From assembly GCA_021151685.1 (NCBI GenBank), contig JAGKWS010000001.1:1-64000 (forward strand): a stretch of 64,000 nt of DNA. The letters run 5' to 3'. The notes beneath the pieces were generated by a model that did no database searches, was not told the DNA's origin, and saw only the letters and a list, made by a program, of their open reading frames with translations. The position numbers and the translations under genes are program-made. Every line of letters begins with the position of its first letter. The stretch's first letter is position 1. This DNA comes from Chitinophagaceae bacterium. GTDB lineage: Bacteria > Bacteroidota > Bacteroidia > Chitinophagales > Chitinophagaceae. Positions 51,795 through 60,215 of this stretch are shown piece by piece.

Positions 51795-52409
51795 TTAAAG
51801 CGTACCATCAAGCTCGGCCTGTAAGTTCTTGCGGGCCGGGCTTTCGTATTTTTGGTAAAACCAATCCGTCTTGTATATCCGCTCCATTTGCAGAAAGTGT
51901 GCCAATACCTTTTTACGCCCCGGCCTGTACAGCAATGCCGGATATATGCCATACTCTCTGCGTACCTGCCGTGCATAGGCTCTGTAAGTCTCCGCATCTT
52001 TCCCCAAAACAGACAGGTCGGCATCGGTAAAGTAGTTCACATCTATATTATGGCTATTGCTATGGCTTTTTGTAGCCAATATCAGCTCCTGCACCCTAAC
52101 AATCATCTCTTCAGGTACTGCCATAAACTGCATCTTTTGCACTGCCAGTACAGCACTCAGCTCCTCATTGTCGTTTCGCAGCACATTGTACACTACATCG
52201 TGATAATATAGTGCCAATAGCACTTCATCCCAGCAATTGATATGGGACTTCACCGCTTCCAACTCTGCCCTCAGTGCTGTTAGATGGTTCATGTTGTGAT
52301 AGTGCCTGCCGGGCTCGGCATACCGTGTCACTATTTCATTCCACGCTTGTAGTACAAGCACTTCGTTACTGCAATAGCGGCTACATAACCGCACAAATTC
52401 TTGCTCCAT
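51795..52409 (-). CDS. HD-superfamily metal-dependent hydrolase (COG4339-like)
   Basis: This 204-residue helical protein has an early HYHNMNHLTAL with His residues and YYHDVVYN (H70-D71), followed by a third conserved block with THSNSHNID... and TDADLSVLG, as in COG4339 predicted HD phosphohydrolases. The reaction and substrate are unknown. Its stop nearly touches the stop of the convergent dehydrogenase. Confidence 0.82.
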   Translation of the reverse strand: MEQEFVRLCSRYCSNEVLVLQAWNEIVTRYAEPGRHYHNMNHLTALRAELEAVKSHINCWDEVLLALYYHDVVYNVLRNDNEELSAVLAVQKMQFMAVPEEMIVRVQELILATKSHSNSHNIDVNYFTDADLSVLGKDAETYRAYARQVRREYGIYPALLYRPGRKKVLAHFLQMERIYKTDWFYQKYESPARKNLQAELDGTL

Positions 52410-52447
52410 ATGATGGTTATCAGCTAAACGGGTAACAAGTAATTGGC

Positions 52448-52477
52448 AAAAAAACGCCCGTATTGTGTGTACGGGCG
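52448..52477 (-). terminator. Intrinsic terminator of the ABC-F gene
   Basis: CGCCCGTA/TACGGGCG stem with a 7-base loop, followed on the minus strand by seven T, lies six bases beyond the ABC-F stop at 52484. Confidence 0.85.
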
Positions 52478-52483
52478 CAATTT

Positions 52484-54436
52484 CTATCCAATCTTTTCTT
52501 CCAGTTCCATCAGCGTTTCAAACGCCTTGTCATAATCTTTATTCATGGCTTGTAGTCGGGCAGTATGTTTCCTGTAGTCTTCATCCACTTTCAAAAATTC
52601 CGTCCTATTAGAGTAGAATGCAGGATCGGCCAGTTTTGCCTCCAGCGTGGCCACCTCTCCTTTCAGCTTGTTTATTTCCTCTTCCAGCTTCTGAAAACTC
52701 TTTTGCTGCTTTTGGTATTCTTTTTTCAGCGCATTTACCTGCTCATTACTTACAGTACTCTTCGCTACAGGTTTTTCCTGCTTCTTTTCTACAGGTTGTG
52801 CTTTCGGGCTGTTTGCGGCACTCTGGTCTTTTCGTTGTTTATCCTTGTACCATACATCCCACTCTTCGTAGCTACCATTAAACTCCTTAACCTCGCCCTG
52901 CTCAATATTCCATATCTTATTAGCAGTCTTGCTGATGAAATAACGGTCGTGCGATACGATGATGATAGTGCCCTTGTACTTGTTCAAAGCATCTATCAGC
53001 ATCTCTACCGATTGCATATCCAGGTGGTTCGTAGGTTCATCCAGCAGCAGGAAGTTACCCTTGGCAGCAATTACCTTGGCTAATGCTACCCTTGCTTTCT
53101 CGCCACCCGACAGCACCTTTATTTTCTTGAACACATCATCTCCGCTGAACAGGAAGCAACCCAGCAACTGACGCAATTCCAGTTCTGTTTTTCCGCTACC
53201 ACTGCGCTTCAGCTCTTCCAATATTTCCAGCTCCACATTCAGCGACTCTAACTGGTGCTGCGCATAGAAACTCTCCTCTACATTATGCCCCCATTTGCGC
53301 TCGCCCTCTATAGGTTCCTGCCCGGTAATGATACGCAACAATGTCGATTTACCCTTGCCGTTAGCACCAATAAGGGCAATTTTATCGCCTCTGTTTATTT
53401 CGGCATTGGCATGGTCCAGAATCGTTAGGTTACCATATCGCTTACTTACATCAGTAAGCGTACATATTATTTTACCGGGCTGTGTGGCTACGTCGAAGTT
53501 GATATTCATAACCGGCACCGATGCGTCCGGTGCTTCTATCACATCCAGCTTATCGAGTCTTTTTATGGCACTTTGTGCTGCTGCGGCCTTAGTTGCCTTG
53601 GCACGGAAACGCTCGATAAACCGCTCCTGCTGCCTGATGTACTCCTGCTGATTTTCAAAAGCACGTTGCTGCAACTCCATTCGTTCAGCTTTCTCTGTCT
53701 GGTAGAAGGTGTAGTTACCACTATATTGATGCAACCCACGCTGCCACACTTCCACTATCTTGTTCACCATGCGGTCCAGAAAATACCTATCGTGCGACAC
53801 AATTACCACACTACCCGGATAACTTATCAGATACCGTTCCAACCATTCTATTGATGGTAGGTCGAGGTGGTTGGTAGGTTCGTCCAATAGTAACAATTCG
53901 GGCTGTTGCAGCATCATGCGTGCCAGCAGTACCCTCATCCGCCATCCTCCGCTGAATTGGTCATAGGGGCGTTGCAAGTCGGCAGTAGAAAACCCTAAAC
54001 CTTCCAACACTTCGGCAGTACGGTGCTCCATTTCATAGCCACCAGCTACTTCAAAATCGTGCAGGGCATGGCTGTAGTCATCCAGAAGGTCGGCATCGTC
54101 TGGTTTTGTCTCCAATTCTTTCACCATCCGTTCCAGCTCCATTTCCAGTTTATGGGCTTTTTCAAAAGCCTGCATCCCAACTTTCAATATAGATTCGTTG
54201 GTAGAAAAACTGAGCAAATCCTGATTGAAAAAACCGAGAGAAACATCTTTGGGTTTATTAATAACACCAACATCTGGTTTATAACTACCAGTCATCAGGC
54301 GCAGCAAGGTACTTTTACCAGCACCATTTGGCCCTACAAGGCCTATACGTTCACCGGTACTTATTTGCCAGTTGGCATCTTTTAGTATTTCTCTTGCCCC
54401 GAAAGAAAAGGTGATATTTTGAAGTGAAATAAGCAT
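52484..54436 (-). CDS. ABC-F family ATPase
   Basis: This 650-residue cytoplasmic protein has two ABC ATPase domains and no membrane segment. Walker A is GPNGAGKST (35-43) and GANGKGKST, signatures are QFSGGWRMR and VLSGGEKAR, and both Walker B sites read LLLDEPTNHLD. Between the domains is a basic linker with ERFRAKATKAAAAQS, and the C-terminus is a Lys/Glu-rich coiled coil (about 565-640). ABC-F proteins act on the ribosome, in translation quality control or antibiotic resistance (Uup, EttA types). The subfamily cannot be fixed by eye. A terminator follows. Confidence 0.94.
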   Translation of the reverse strand: MLISLQNITFSFGAREILKDANWQISTGERIGLVGPNGAGKSTLLRLMTGSYKPDVGVINKPKDVSLGFFNQDLLSFSTNESILKVGMQAFEKAHKLEMELERMVKELETKPDDADLLDDYSHALHDFEVAGGYEMEHRTAEVLEGLGFSTADLQRPYDQFSGGWRMRVLLARMMLQQPELLLLDEPTNHLDLPSIEWLERYLISYPGSVVIVSHDRYFLDRMVNKIVEVWQRGLHQYSGNYTFYQTEKAERMELQQRAFENQQEYIRQQERFIERFRAKATKAAAAQSAIKRLDKLDVIEAPDASVPVMNINFDVATQPGKIICTLTDVSKRYGNLTILDHANAEINRGDKIALIGANGKGKSTLLRIITGQEPIEGERKWGHNVEESFYAQHQLESLNVELEILEELKRSGSGKTELELRQLLGCFLFSGDDVFKKIKVLSGGEKARVALAKVIAAKGNFLLLDEPTNHLDMQSVEMLIDALNKYKGTIIIVSHDRYFISKTANKIWNIEQGEVKEFNGSYEEWDVWYKDKQRKDQSAANSPKAQPVEKKQEKPVAKSTVSNEQVNALKKEYQKQQKSFQKLEEEINKLKGEVATLEAKLADPAFYSNRTEFLKVDEDYRKHTARLQAMNKDYDKAFETLMELEEKIG

Positions 54437-54493
54437 AAGGCTGCAAAATTAGCGCAACACACCTATCTACAGAATAATAAATGAACAATTGCG

Positions 54494-54952
54494 TCACAAT
54501 TGCTTTCGTAGTCGCCCGTCCATGCGTACAGGCTTTACAGATAGTACTTTTATTTTTCCTGCCAGCTTGTGGTGCGGATTTATCAGATAATTAAATTCTT
54601 CGGGCATTATTGCCGATGGTACCGGCAATACGAGATGTTTCATTTTTTGCACAAACCCATCGCCAATCAACTTCAGTGCTTCCGGCGGAGGGCTTATATA
54701 CCAATCGGGCTGCAAAATCCCATCGGCAAGTGCCGGTGCTATGCTATCTGGCAGCTCTATGGTAGCAAGACTATAGTTAGCAGGCGGCATACCCCCCATA
54801 TGCACCACCGTCTCCAGCAGAGCCAGAGACGGGCTTTGCGCTGTGTATACAATATACACATTCTTACTATTCCACCGGCCGCCATACAAGGCAGCACCAG
54901 TGCCAGACAAATCGTTGATGTAGCGATGGTCGCTTATCCGGTATACAATCAT
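54494..54952 (-). CDS. RES-domain toxin (NAD+ phosphorylase type)
   Basis: This 152-residue protein is a RES-domain toxin. The family name-giving residues appear to be present: R5 in VYRISD, E in SLALLETVVHM and a later S, with the N-terminal segment GGRWNSKNVYIVYTA typical of the fold. RES toxins such as MbcT and Res degrade NAD+ by phosphorolysis and stop growth. It starts one base inside the antitoxin stop (TGATG junction), so it is expressed with the antitoxin. Confidence 0.9.
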   Translation of the reverse strand: MIVYRISDHRYINDLSGTGAALYGGRWNSKNVYIVYTAQSPSLALLETVVHMGGMPPANYSLATIELPDSIAPALADGILQPDWYISPPPEALKLIGDGFVQKMKHLVLPVPSAIMPEEFNYLINPHHKLAGKIKVLSVKPVRMDGRLRKQL

Positions 54953-55497
54953 CAGGCAAATATTCCGTGCTGTAAACGCCCCAACTCATCCATTATCATG
55001 GCTATACCCAAGGATGTGTCTAAGTAATCTTTGGGGCGTTGCCCCCCAAATGCTACCAATTTTGTGTTCATCCATTCTTTGAAAGTATCTATGCTACCCA
55101 TTACTTCCTCACCACGGCTATATAAGCGGGCCATTTCTATCATTCTTTCAGACTGCTCTTGCGACAACCTCTGGTTGGCTTCGTACCGGCGCAGTGTTCT
55201 GTCTGATGTATGAATGATTGCAGCCATTTCCGTCAACGACAAATCGGCTATTTCCATCAGATTATCCATTGCCTGCCTGGGTATACCATTTCTGATGATG
55301 TTGATGAAGTCGGTTTCATTCCTGATGGCAGTAAAGTCCTTTTTTCCTGCCATTCCCATCAGCCCAATGGTACGCATGGCCATGCCACTCATGTTGTTGC
55401 CGTAGGCAATTGCAGGCTCTGCTACAATGTTATCCAATGGGTTTTCCTCATTGGTGTAGGTTGTTTCTTTTTTTCGCCCTGCCATAAACCATGTCAT
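54952..55497 (-). CDS. Xre/MbcA/ParS-type (DUF2384) antitoxin
   Basis: This 181-residue protein is the partner of the RES toxin. An N-terminal part of about 85 residues precedes a helix-turn-helix-like segment (LTEMAAIIHTSDRTLRRYEA, about 90-110) and the C-terminal DUF2384 domain (SRGEEVMGSIDTFKEWMNT, ... PKDYLDTSLGIAMIMDELGRLQHGIFA) that covers the toxin active site. It should also repress the operon by binding the promoter. The start could be ATG at 55485. The long N-terminus resembles that of the larger members. Confidence 0.9.
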   Translation of the reverse strand: MTWFMAGRKKETTYTNEENPLDNIVAEPAIAYGNNMSGMAMRTIGLMGMAGKKDFTAIRNETDFINIIRNGIPRQAMDNLMEIADLSLTEMAAIIHTSDRTLRRYEANQRLSQEQSERMIEMARLYSRGEEVMGSIDTFKEWMNTKLVAFGGQRPKDYLDTSLGIAMIMDELGRLQHGIFA

Positions 55498-55672
55498 TTG
55501 TCACAAAAATACGGACATTTTTCTGAATAGAAAAATTTCTTACTCTATATTCAAAATACAAAACACACTACAGCCATATGCATATATGTAGTCGGCTAAT
55601 GAAAGGAAGTTGGTCTGGTATAATATGATAATATCCACTATCTACCCCAAATGTTATCACTTTCTAATTGAA

Positions 55673-55701
55673 TTGTTATTGCCTTCAAAATGAATACTTT
55701 G
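55673..55701 (+). promoter_or_regulatory. Candidate promoter of the second NHL protein gene
   Basis: TTG at 55673-55675 and TACTTTG at 55695-55701 are separated by exactly 19 bases, as in the DUF4476 gene promoter candidate. The start codon lies 47 bases downstream. Confidence 0.45.
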
Positions 55702-55748
55702 TACTAATACCCGTCATAACTTTATAATAGCATTCTAATGCAATTCTC

Positions 55749-57692
55749 ATGAAACATATTTTACACATTGCAGCCGCATTTGCTATTGCTACCATTACTC
55801 AAAGTGTAGTACATGCACAATGCAGCACGGCAACCAACATCATTACAGTTGCGGGCAATCACACATCGGGCTACTCGGGCGATGGAGGTATAGGTACATC
55901 AGCACAAATGGGCAGTCCCTATGCCGTAGCATCAGATGCGGCAGGAAATGTATTCATTGCAGACTATTTTAACAACGTAGTTCGCAAACTGAATGTATAT
56001 GGCGTAATGAGCACGGTAGCAGGTACTGGCGAGCCCGGCTATAATGGCGAGAACCTATATGCTACAGAATCTCGCCTGAATGGCCCTGCCGGTTTGGCTG
56101 TTGATGCCTACGGGAATCTCTATATTGCCGATAAACTCAACGAACGCATTCGTAAAGTAGATGGCCACACCGGCCGCATGACCACCATTGCCGGAAATGG
56201 CCTACACGGAGGTTGGAATGGTGCCGGTTTTGGCAACGGGGGGCCAGCTACTGCCGCCGCACTCACTTATCCGGTAGCAGTAGCACTCGATTGTACTGGC
56301 AGCTTGTATATAGCTGATAATGGCAGCCAGACAGTGCGCAAAATTTCGCCAACCGGCATCATTACACGTTTTGCAGGCACCCATGCAGGCGGTTATAATG
56401 GCGATGCCATAGCCGCAACATCGGCCATGCTGAACAGCCCAAACGGCCTTGCCGCCGACTGCGCTGGTAATGTCTACATTGCCGACTCATGGAACAACCG
56501 AGTGCGTAAGGTTGATGGCAGTGGTATCATAACTACTTATGCAGGCAATGGCATACCCGCATATACAGGCGATGGCAGCCCTGCAGGCTCTGCCTCTTTA
56601 TGGATACCATGGGGCATAACACTGGACGCATGCAACAACCTCTACATTTGCGATTACAACAACAATGCAGTACGTAAAGTAAGCAGTGGCTATATCTCTA
56701 CCTTTGCCGGTAGAAATGAACGTGGCTATACAGGCGATGGCACTCAGGCCGACTCTGCCCGTATATACCTGCCCAGTGGCATAGCAATAGATGGTGCCAA
56801 CAATATATTCATTGCCGACTATGGCAACCACGTAGTACGCTACGTAGGTACTGCCCACACAGCATCTCGCGCTTTTGCCGGTGGCACCACACAAAGCCTG
56901 TACACTTGCAGCAATTCGGGCCCAATAGCCGTAGATGCAGCTATGACCATTCCTGAAGCACAAGAGGGTAAAACAATAACATGGACCATTGCAGCCCCCC
57001 CTGCACACGGTCAGTTATCTGGCTTCGAGAATGCAACCGTAACAGCACAAAAAGGAACCGTGAAACCTACAGGCATTACCTACCAGCCCGAAAAAGGATT
57101 CACAGGTGTAGACGAGTTTACGGTACAAGTGTCTGACGGAGAAAAAAAGGCCAATACTACCATTACCGTATTTGTGAAAGAAACACCCGACGCAGGTGCA
57201 ATAACAGGCAATGTACTATCTACCACAAGCATACAAATGACCAACACTACCGGAGCCCCCGGTGGTATATGGAGTAGTAGCGACAATACGGTGGCCACTA
57301 TAGACCAAAACGGTTTGGTAACGGCACTGGCACATGGCATAGTAACCATTTCCTACACACTGGAAACAACTTGCGGCCAACGTACAGCCACCACAACCTA
57401 CGTTGCCCAAACACGCGAGCTGGAAACGACTGAACTACTCGTGTTCCCCAACCCAAACAAAGGTTCTTTCCGCATCAACTTTAACGCAGCAGAGAAAGCA
57501 GATTTGCGCCTTACTGCTACCGACATTACTGGTCGCATTGTATACAATCAGTCATTGTCTGCAATCGAAGGTATGAACTCTGTAAAGGTTGAATTGCCTG
57601 AAAACGTCCGTCATACCGGAGTACTCCGCCTGGTACTTTCTGATGGTAAATCGCATACATACGATGCTGCTACCGTGTTAATTACGGAGTAA
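55749..57692 (+). CDS. Secreted six-repeat NHL protein with Ig-like and type A T9SS domains
   Basis: This 647-residue protein has a signal peptide (MKHILHIAAAFAIATITQSVVHAQ), six NHL repeats (about 32-370) with NNxVRKV and GDG motifs that would form one propeller, then two beta domains (about 390-475, with GFTGVDEFTVQVSDGEKKA, and about 480-560, a Big_2-like domain with WSSSDNTVATIDQNGLVTAL), and a type A T9SS C-terminal signal (about 565-647: LLVFPNPNKGSFRINF...). It is a longer paralogue of the gene at 11099. It probably acts at the cell surface; ligand unknown. A terminator follows. Confidence 0.88.
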   Translation: MKHILHIAAAFAIATITQSVVHAQCSTATNIITVAGNHTSGYSGDGGIGTSAQMGSPYAVASDAAGNVFIADYFNNVVRKLNVYGVMSTVAGTGEPGYNGENLYATESRLNGPAGLAVDAYGNLYIADKLNERIRKVDGHTGRMTTIAGNGLHGGWNGAGFGNGGPATAAALTYPVAVALDCTGSLYIADNGSQTVRKISPTGIITRFAGTHAGGYNGDAIAATSAMLNSPNGLAADCAGNVYIADSWNNRVRKVDGSGIITTYAGNGIPAYTGDGSPAGSASLWIPWGITLDACNNLYICDYNNNAVRKVSSGYISTFAGRNERGYTGDGTQADSARIYLPSGIAIDGANNIFIADYGNHVVRYVGTAHTASRAFAGGTTQSLYTCSNSGPIAVDAAMTIPEAQEGKTITWTIAAPPAHGQLSGFENATVTAQKGTVKPTGITYQPEKGFTGVDEFTVQVSDGEKKANTTITVFVKETPDAGAITGNVLSTTSIQMTNTTGAPGGIWSSSDNTVATIDQNGLVTALAHGIVTISYTLETTCGQRTATTTYVAQTRELETTELLVFPNPNKGSFRINFNAAEKADLRLTATDITGRIVYNQSLSAIEGMNSVKVELPENVRHTGVLRLVLSDGKSHTYDAATVLITE

Positions 57693-57710
57693 AAATTACT
57701 TGAAACATAC

Positions 57711-57753
57711 AATAAGAAAGCGGTTTGGTGTTTGCCTAACCGCTTTCCTTATT
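57711..57753. terminator. Bidirectional terminator after the NHL gene
   Basis: GAAAGCGGTT/AACCGCTTTC arms (57716-57725 and 57738-57747) plus outer AATAA/TTATT form a long stem with one bulge between the convergent NHL and molybdoenzyme genes. Confidence 0.78.
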
Positions 57754-57780
57754 TGATACTGATAACGTTTTTGTAGTTAT

Positions 57781-60099
57781 CTAACCTGCATGTTTCCGCA
57801 GCTTGATAATAACCATTTTTGATGTAGGTGTATTACTCTTATCTGCCGTGCTATTAATAGGCACCAACACATTGGTTTCGGGGAAGTAAGTAGCAGTACA
57901 TTGCTCCGGTATGCTAAAGGCAATAATGATGAACTTATGTGCCACACGCTCTACACCATCGTGATAATTGTATAGGTCTACCACATCTCTGTCCTTAAAA
58001 CCAAGACGTTGAATATCCTTTTCATTCATAAATATCACCCTACGTTCGTTGTACACACCACGGTAACGATCGTTCAGTCCGTAAATGGTTGTATTAAACT
58101 GGTCGTGGCTACGTAACGTTTGCATCATCAACTCATCGGGCTGCAACTTCATAAATGTCACATCAGAAGTTGTGAAATTCGCCTTAGCATTTGCAGTAGT
58201 AAAAGTACCCTCGCGAGGCCCATTGGGTAAATAGAACCCGCCCAATATACGTGCCCGTTTATTGTAATCTTGAAAGCCCGGCAAAGTGAGCTCTATATCG
58301 TTTCTGATATAGTCGTAATGCTGCATGTATAAATCCCAGTTCACCTTAGATCTATTGCCCAGTGTAGCCTTGGCCAATCGGGCTACTATCAGTGGCTCTC
58401 CCAACAACTGGTCAGAGATAGGTTTCAGACTACCCTTAGACATCTGCACCACACCCATAGAGTTTTCGCAGGTAATAAACTGCGCCTCGCCATTCATCAT
58501 ATCCAAATCGGTATGACCGCAGCAAGGCAATATCATTGCCTCCCTACCAGTAACCAAGTGGCTGCGATTGAGCTTGGTAGATACATGTACAGTCAGTTCT
58601 GTTCTTCTCAGTGCCTCGGCAGTATAAACCGTATCGGGTGTGGCACTCAGGAAATTGCCGCCCATAGCTATAAACACCTTTGCCTTACGCTCGTGCATGG
58701 CATGTATAGCCTCAACCACATCATAACCGTGGTGTTGCGGTGGCCGGAAACCATACACCCTTTCCAGACTATCCAAAAACTTTTGTGGCGGTTTTTCATT
58801 GATACCCATAGTACGATCGCCCTGTACATTGCTATGCCCGCGAACCGGGCAAGTACCCGCCCCCGGCTTGCCAATGCTGCCCTTCAGCAACAGCAAATTC
58901 ACTACTTCTTTTATGGTATCAACAGCGTTTTTATGTTGGGTAAGCCCCATAGCCCAGCAGGCTATAATTTTGTTCTTCTTTTTCAGCACATCGGCCGTTT
59001 GGCGCACCTGCTCCATACTAATGCCAGCAGCAGCAGCCAATTCTTCGGCTTTATATCTTTTCAAGCCGGTTACAAACTGCTCGTAACCAGCAGTTTTTTC
59101 TGCAATAAAAGCCTTATCGAATACAGTACCAGTTTTTTTCTCCTCCTCTTCCAGCAACAACAGCTCTATGGCTTTCAGCAGGGCCATATCACCATTCAAT
59201 TTCACCTGTAAAAAAATGTCCGTCAACCGTGCCTTAATACCCAATGCACCTTTTACTGTCTGTGGATTGCTGAAACCAATGAGCCCCGTTTCCGGCAACG
59301 GATTTACAGATATAATGGTAGCACCATTTTCCTTTGCCTCCTGCAATGCCGACAACATGCGCGGGTGATTGGTACCGGGGTTTTGCCCGAGTATAATGAT
59401 TACCTCTGCCTTGGCAAAATCATCCAGCTTTACAGAACCCTTACCCAAGCCAAGCGTTTCTATAAGGGCCACCCCGCTCGACTCGTGACACATGTTGGAA
59501 CAGTCGGGCAGATTATTGGTACCATACTCTCTGGCAAATAACTGATACAGAAACGCAGCCTCGTTGCCCGTGCGGCCAGACGTATAAAACACCGCCTCGT
59601 CGGGCGATGAAAGACTATTCAGACTTTTGGCTATCTTATCAAAAGCATCATCCCATGAAATTGGTTGGTAGTGCGTAGCCCCCTCAGGCAGATACATAGG
59701 CTGCGCCACACGTCCTTTTTTACCTATCTCATAGTCGTTAAGTTTTGCCAAATCATAAACGGAATTGGCGGCAAAAAAACGGGCATCCAACTTTTTGGTA
59801 GTTGCTTCCTCGGCAATAGCTTTGGCCCCATTCTCGCAATACTCTGCCACCTTAGACCGGTGCCCATCGGGGTCGGGCCAAGCGCAACCGGGGCAATCAA
59901 AACCATCCTTCTGGTTCAGTGCCAGCAACGCCTTCATACCTCGCGCAATGTCCATTTCGCCAAAGACATGTTTTGCAGTAGATATTACAGCAGGTATACC
60001 AGCGGCAGCCGTTTTGGGCTTAGTGAAATGCAGTTCCAGCAAAGATTCCGGATTCTCCGGATTGGGCAATTTCTTACTCGTCTTATCCATATGCAGCAT
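57781..60099 (-). CDS. FdhF/YdeP-family molybdopterin oxidoreductase
   Basis: This 772-residue protein belongs to the bis-MGD molybdoenzyme superfamily. It has CPGC near residue 70 (CPGCAWPDPDGH), the GRTGNEAAFLYQLFAREYGTNNLPDCSNMCHESSG block that binds cofactor, GQNPGTNHPRM, and RGHSNVQGDRTMGI, with a C-terminal MGD-binding barrel (about 600-755). The layout is close to YdeP/TIGR01701 proteins, whose substrate is unknown; YdeP has been linked to acid resistance. No FdhD or electron-transfer subunit is nearby. The frame opens to 60219; the ATG at 60099 has GGAAG nine bases upstream. The gene lies 116 bases after clpB. Confidence 0.88.
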   Translation of the reverse strand: MLHMDKTSKKLPNPENPESLLELHFTKPKTAAAGIPAVISTAKHVFGEMDIARGMKALLALNQKDGFDCPGCAWPDPDGHRSKVAEYCENGAKAIAEEATTKKLDARFFAANSVYDLAKLNDYEIGKKGRVAQPMYLPEGATHYQPISWDDAFDKIAKSLNSLSSPDEAVFYTSGRTGNEAAFLYQLFAREYGTNNLPDCSNMCHESSGVALIETLGLGKGSVKLDDFAKAEVIIILGQNPGTNHPRMLSALQEAKENGATIISVNPLPETGLIGFSNPQTVKGALGIKARLTDIFLQVKLNGDMALLKAIELLLLEEEEKKTGTVFDKAFIAEKTAGYEQFVTGLKRYKAEELAAAAGISMEQVRQTADVLKKKNKIIACWAMGLTQHKNAVDTIKEVVNLLLLKGSIGKPGAGTCPVRGHSNVQGDRTMGINEKPPQKFLDSLERVYGFRPPQHHGYDVVEAIHAMHERKAKVFIAMGGNFLSATPDTVYTAEALRRTELTVHVSTKLNRSHLVTGREAMILPCCGHTDLDMMNGEAQFITCENSMGVVQMSKGSLKPISDQLLGEPLIVARLAKATLGNRSKVNWDLYMQHYDYIRNDIELTLPGFQDYNKRARILGGFYLPNGPREGTFTTANAKANFTTSDVTFMKLQPDELMMQTLRSHDQFNTTIYGLNDRYRGVYNERRVIFMNEKDIQRLGFKDRDVVDLYNYHDGVERVAHKFIIIAFSIPEQCTATYFPETNVLVPINSTADKSNTPTSKMVIIKLRKHAG

Positions 60100-60215
60100 T
60101 TTGCAGATCTTCCAAATATACCCAACATTTACCAATTCTATTGTCGCAACGATGCTAAAACAAAAGCCCGGCGCAGTATTATCTGCAACCGGGCTTACTC
60201 GCTCACTCATCACTA

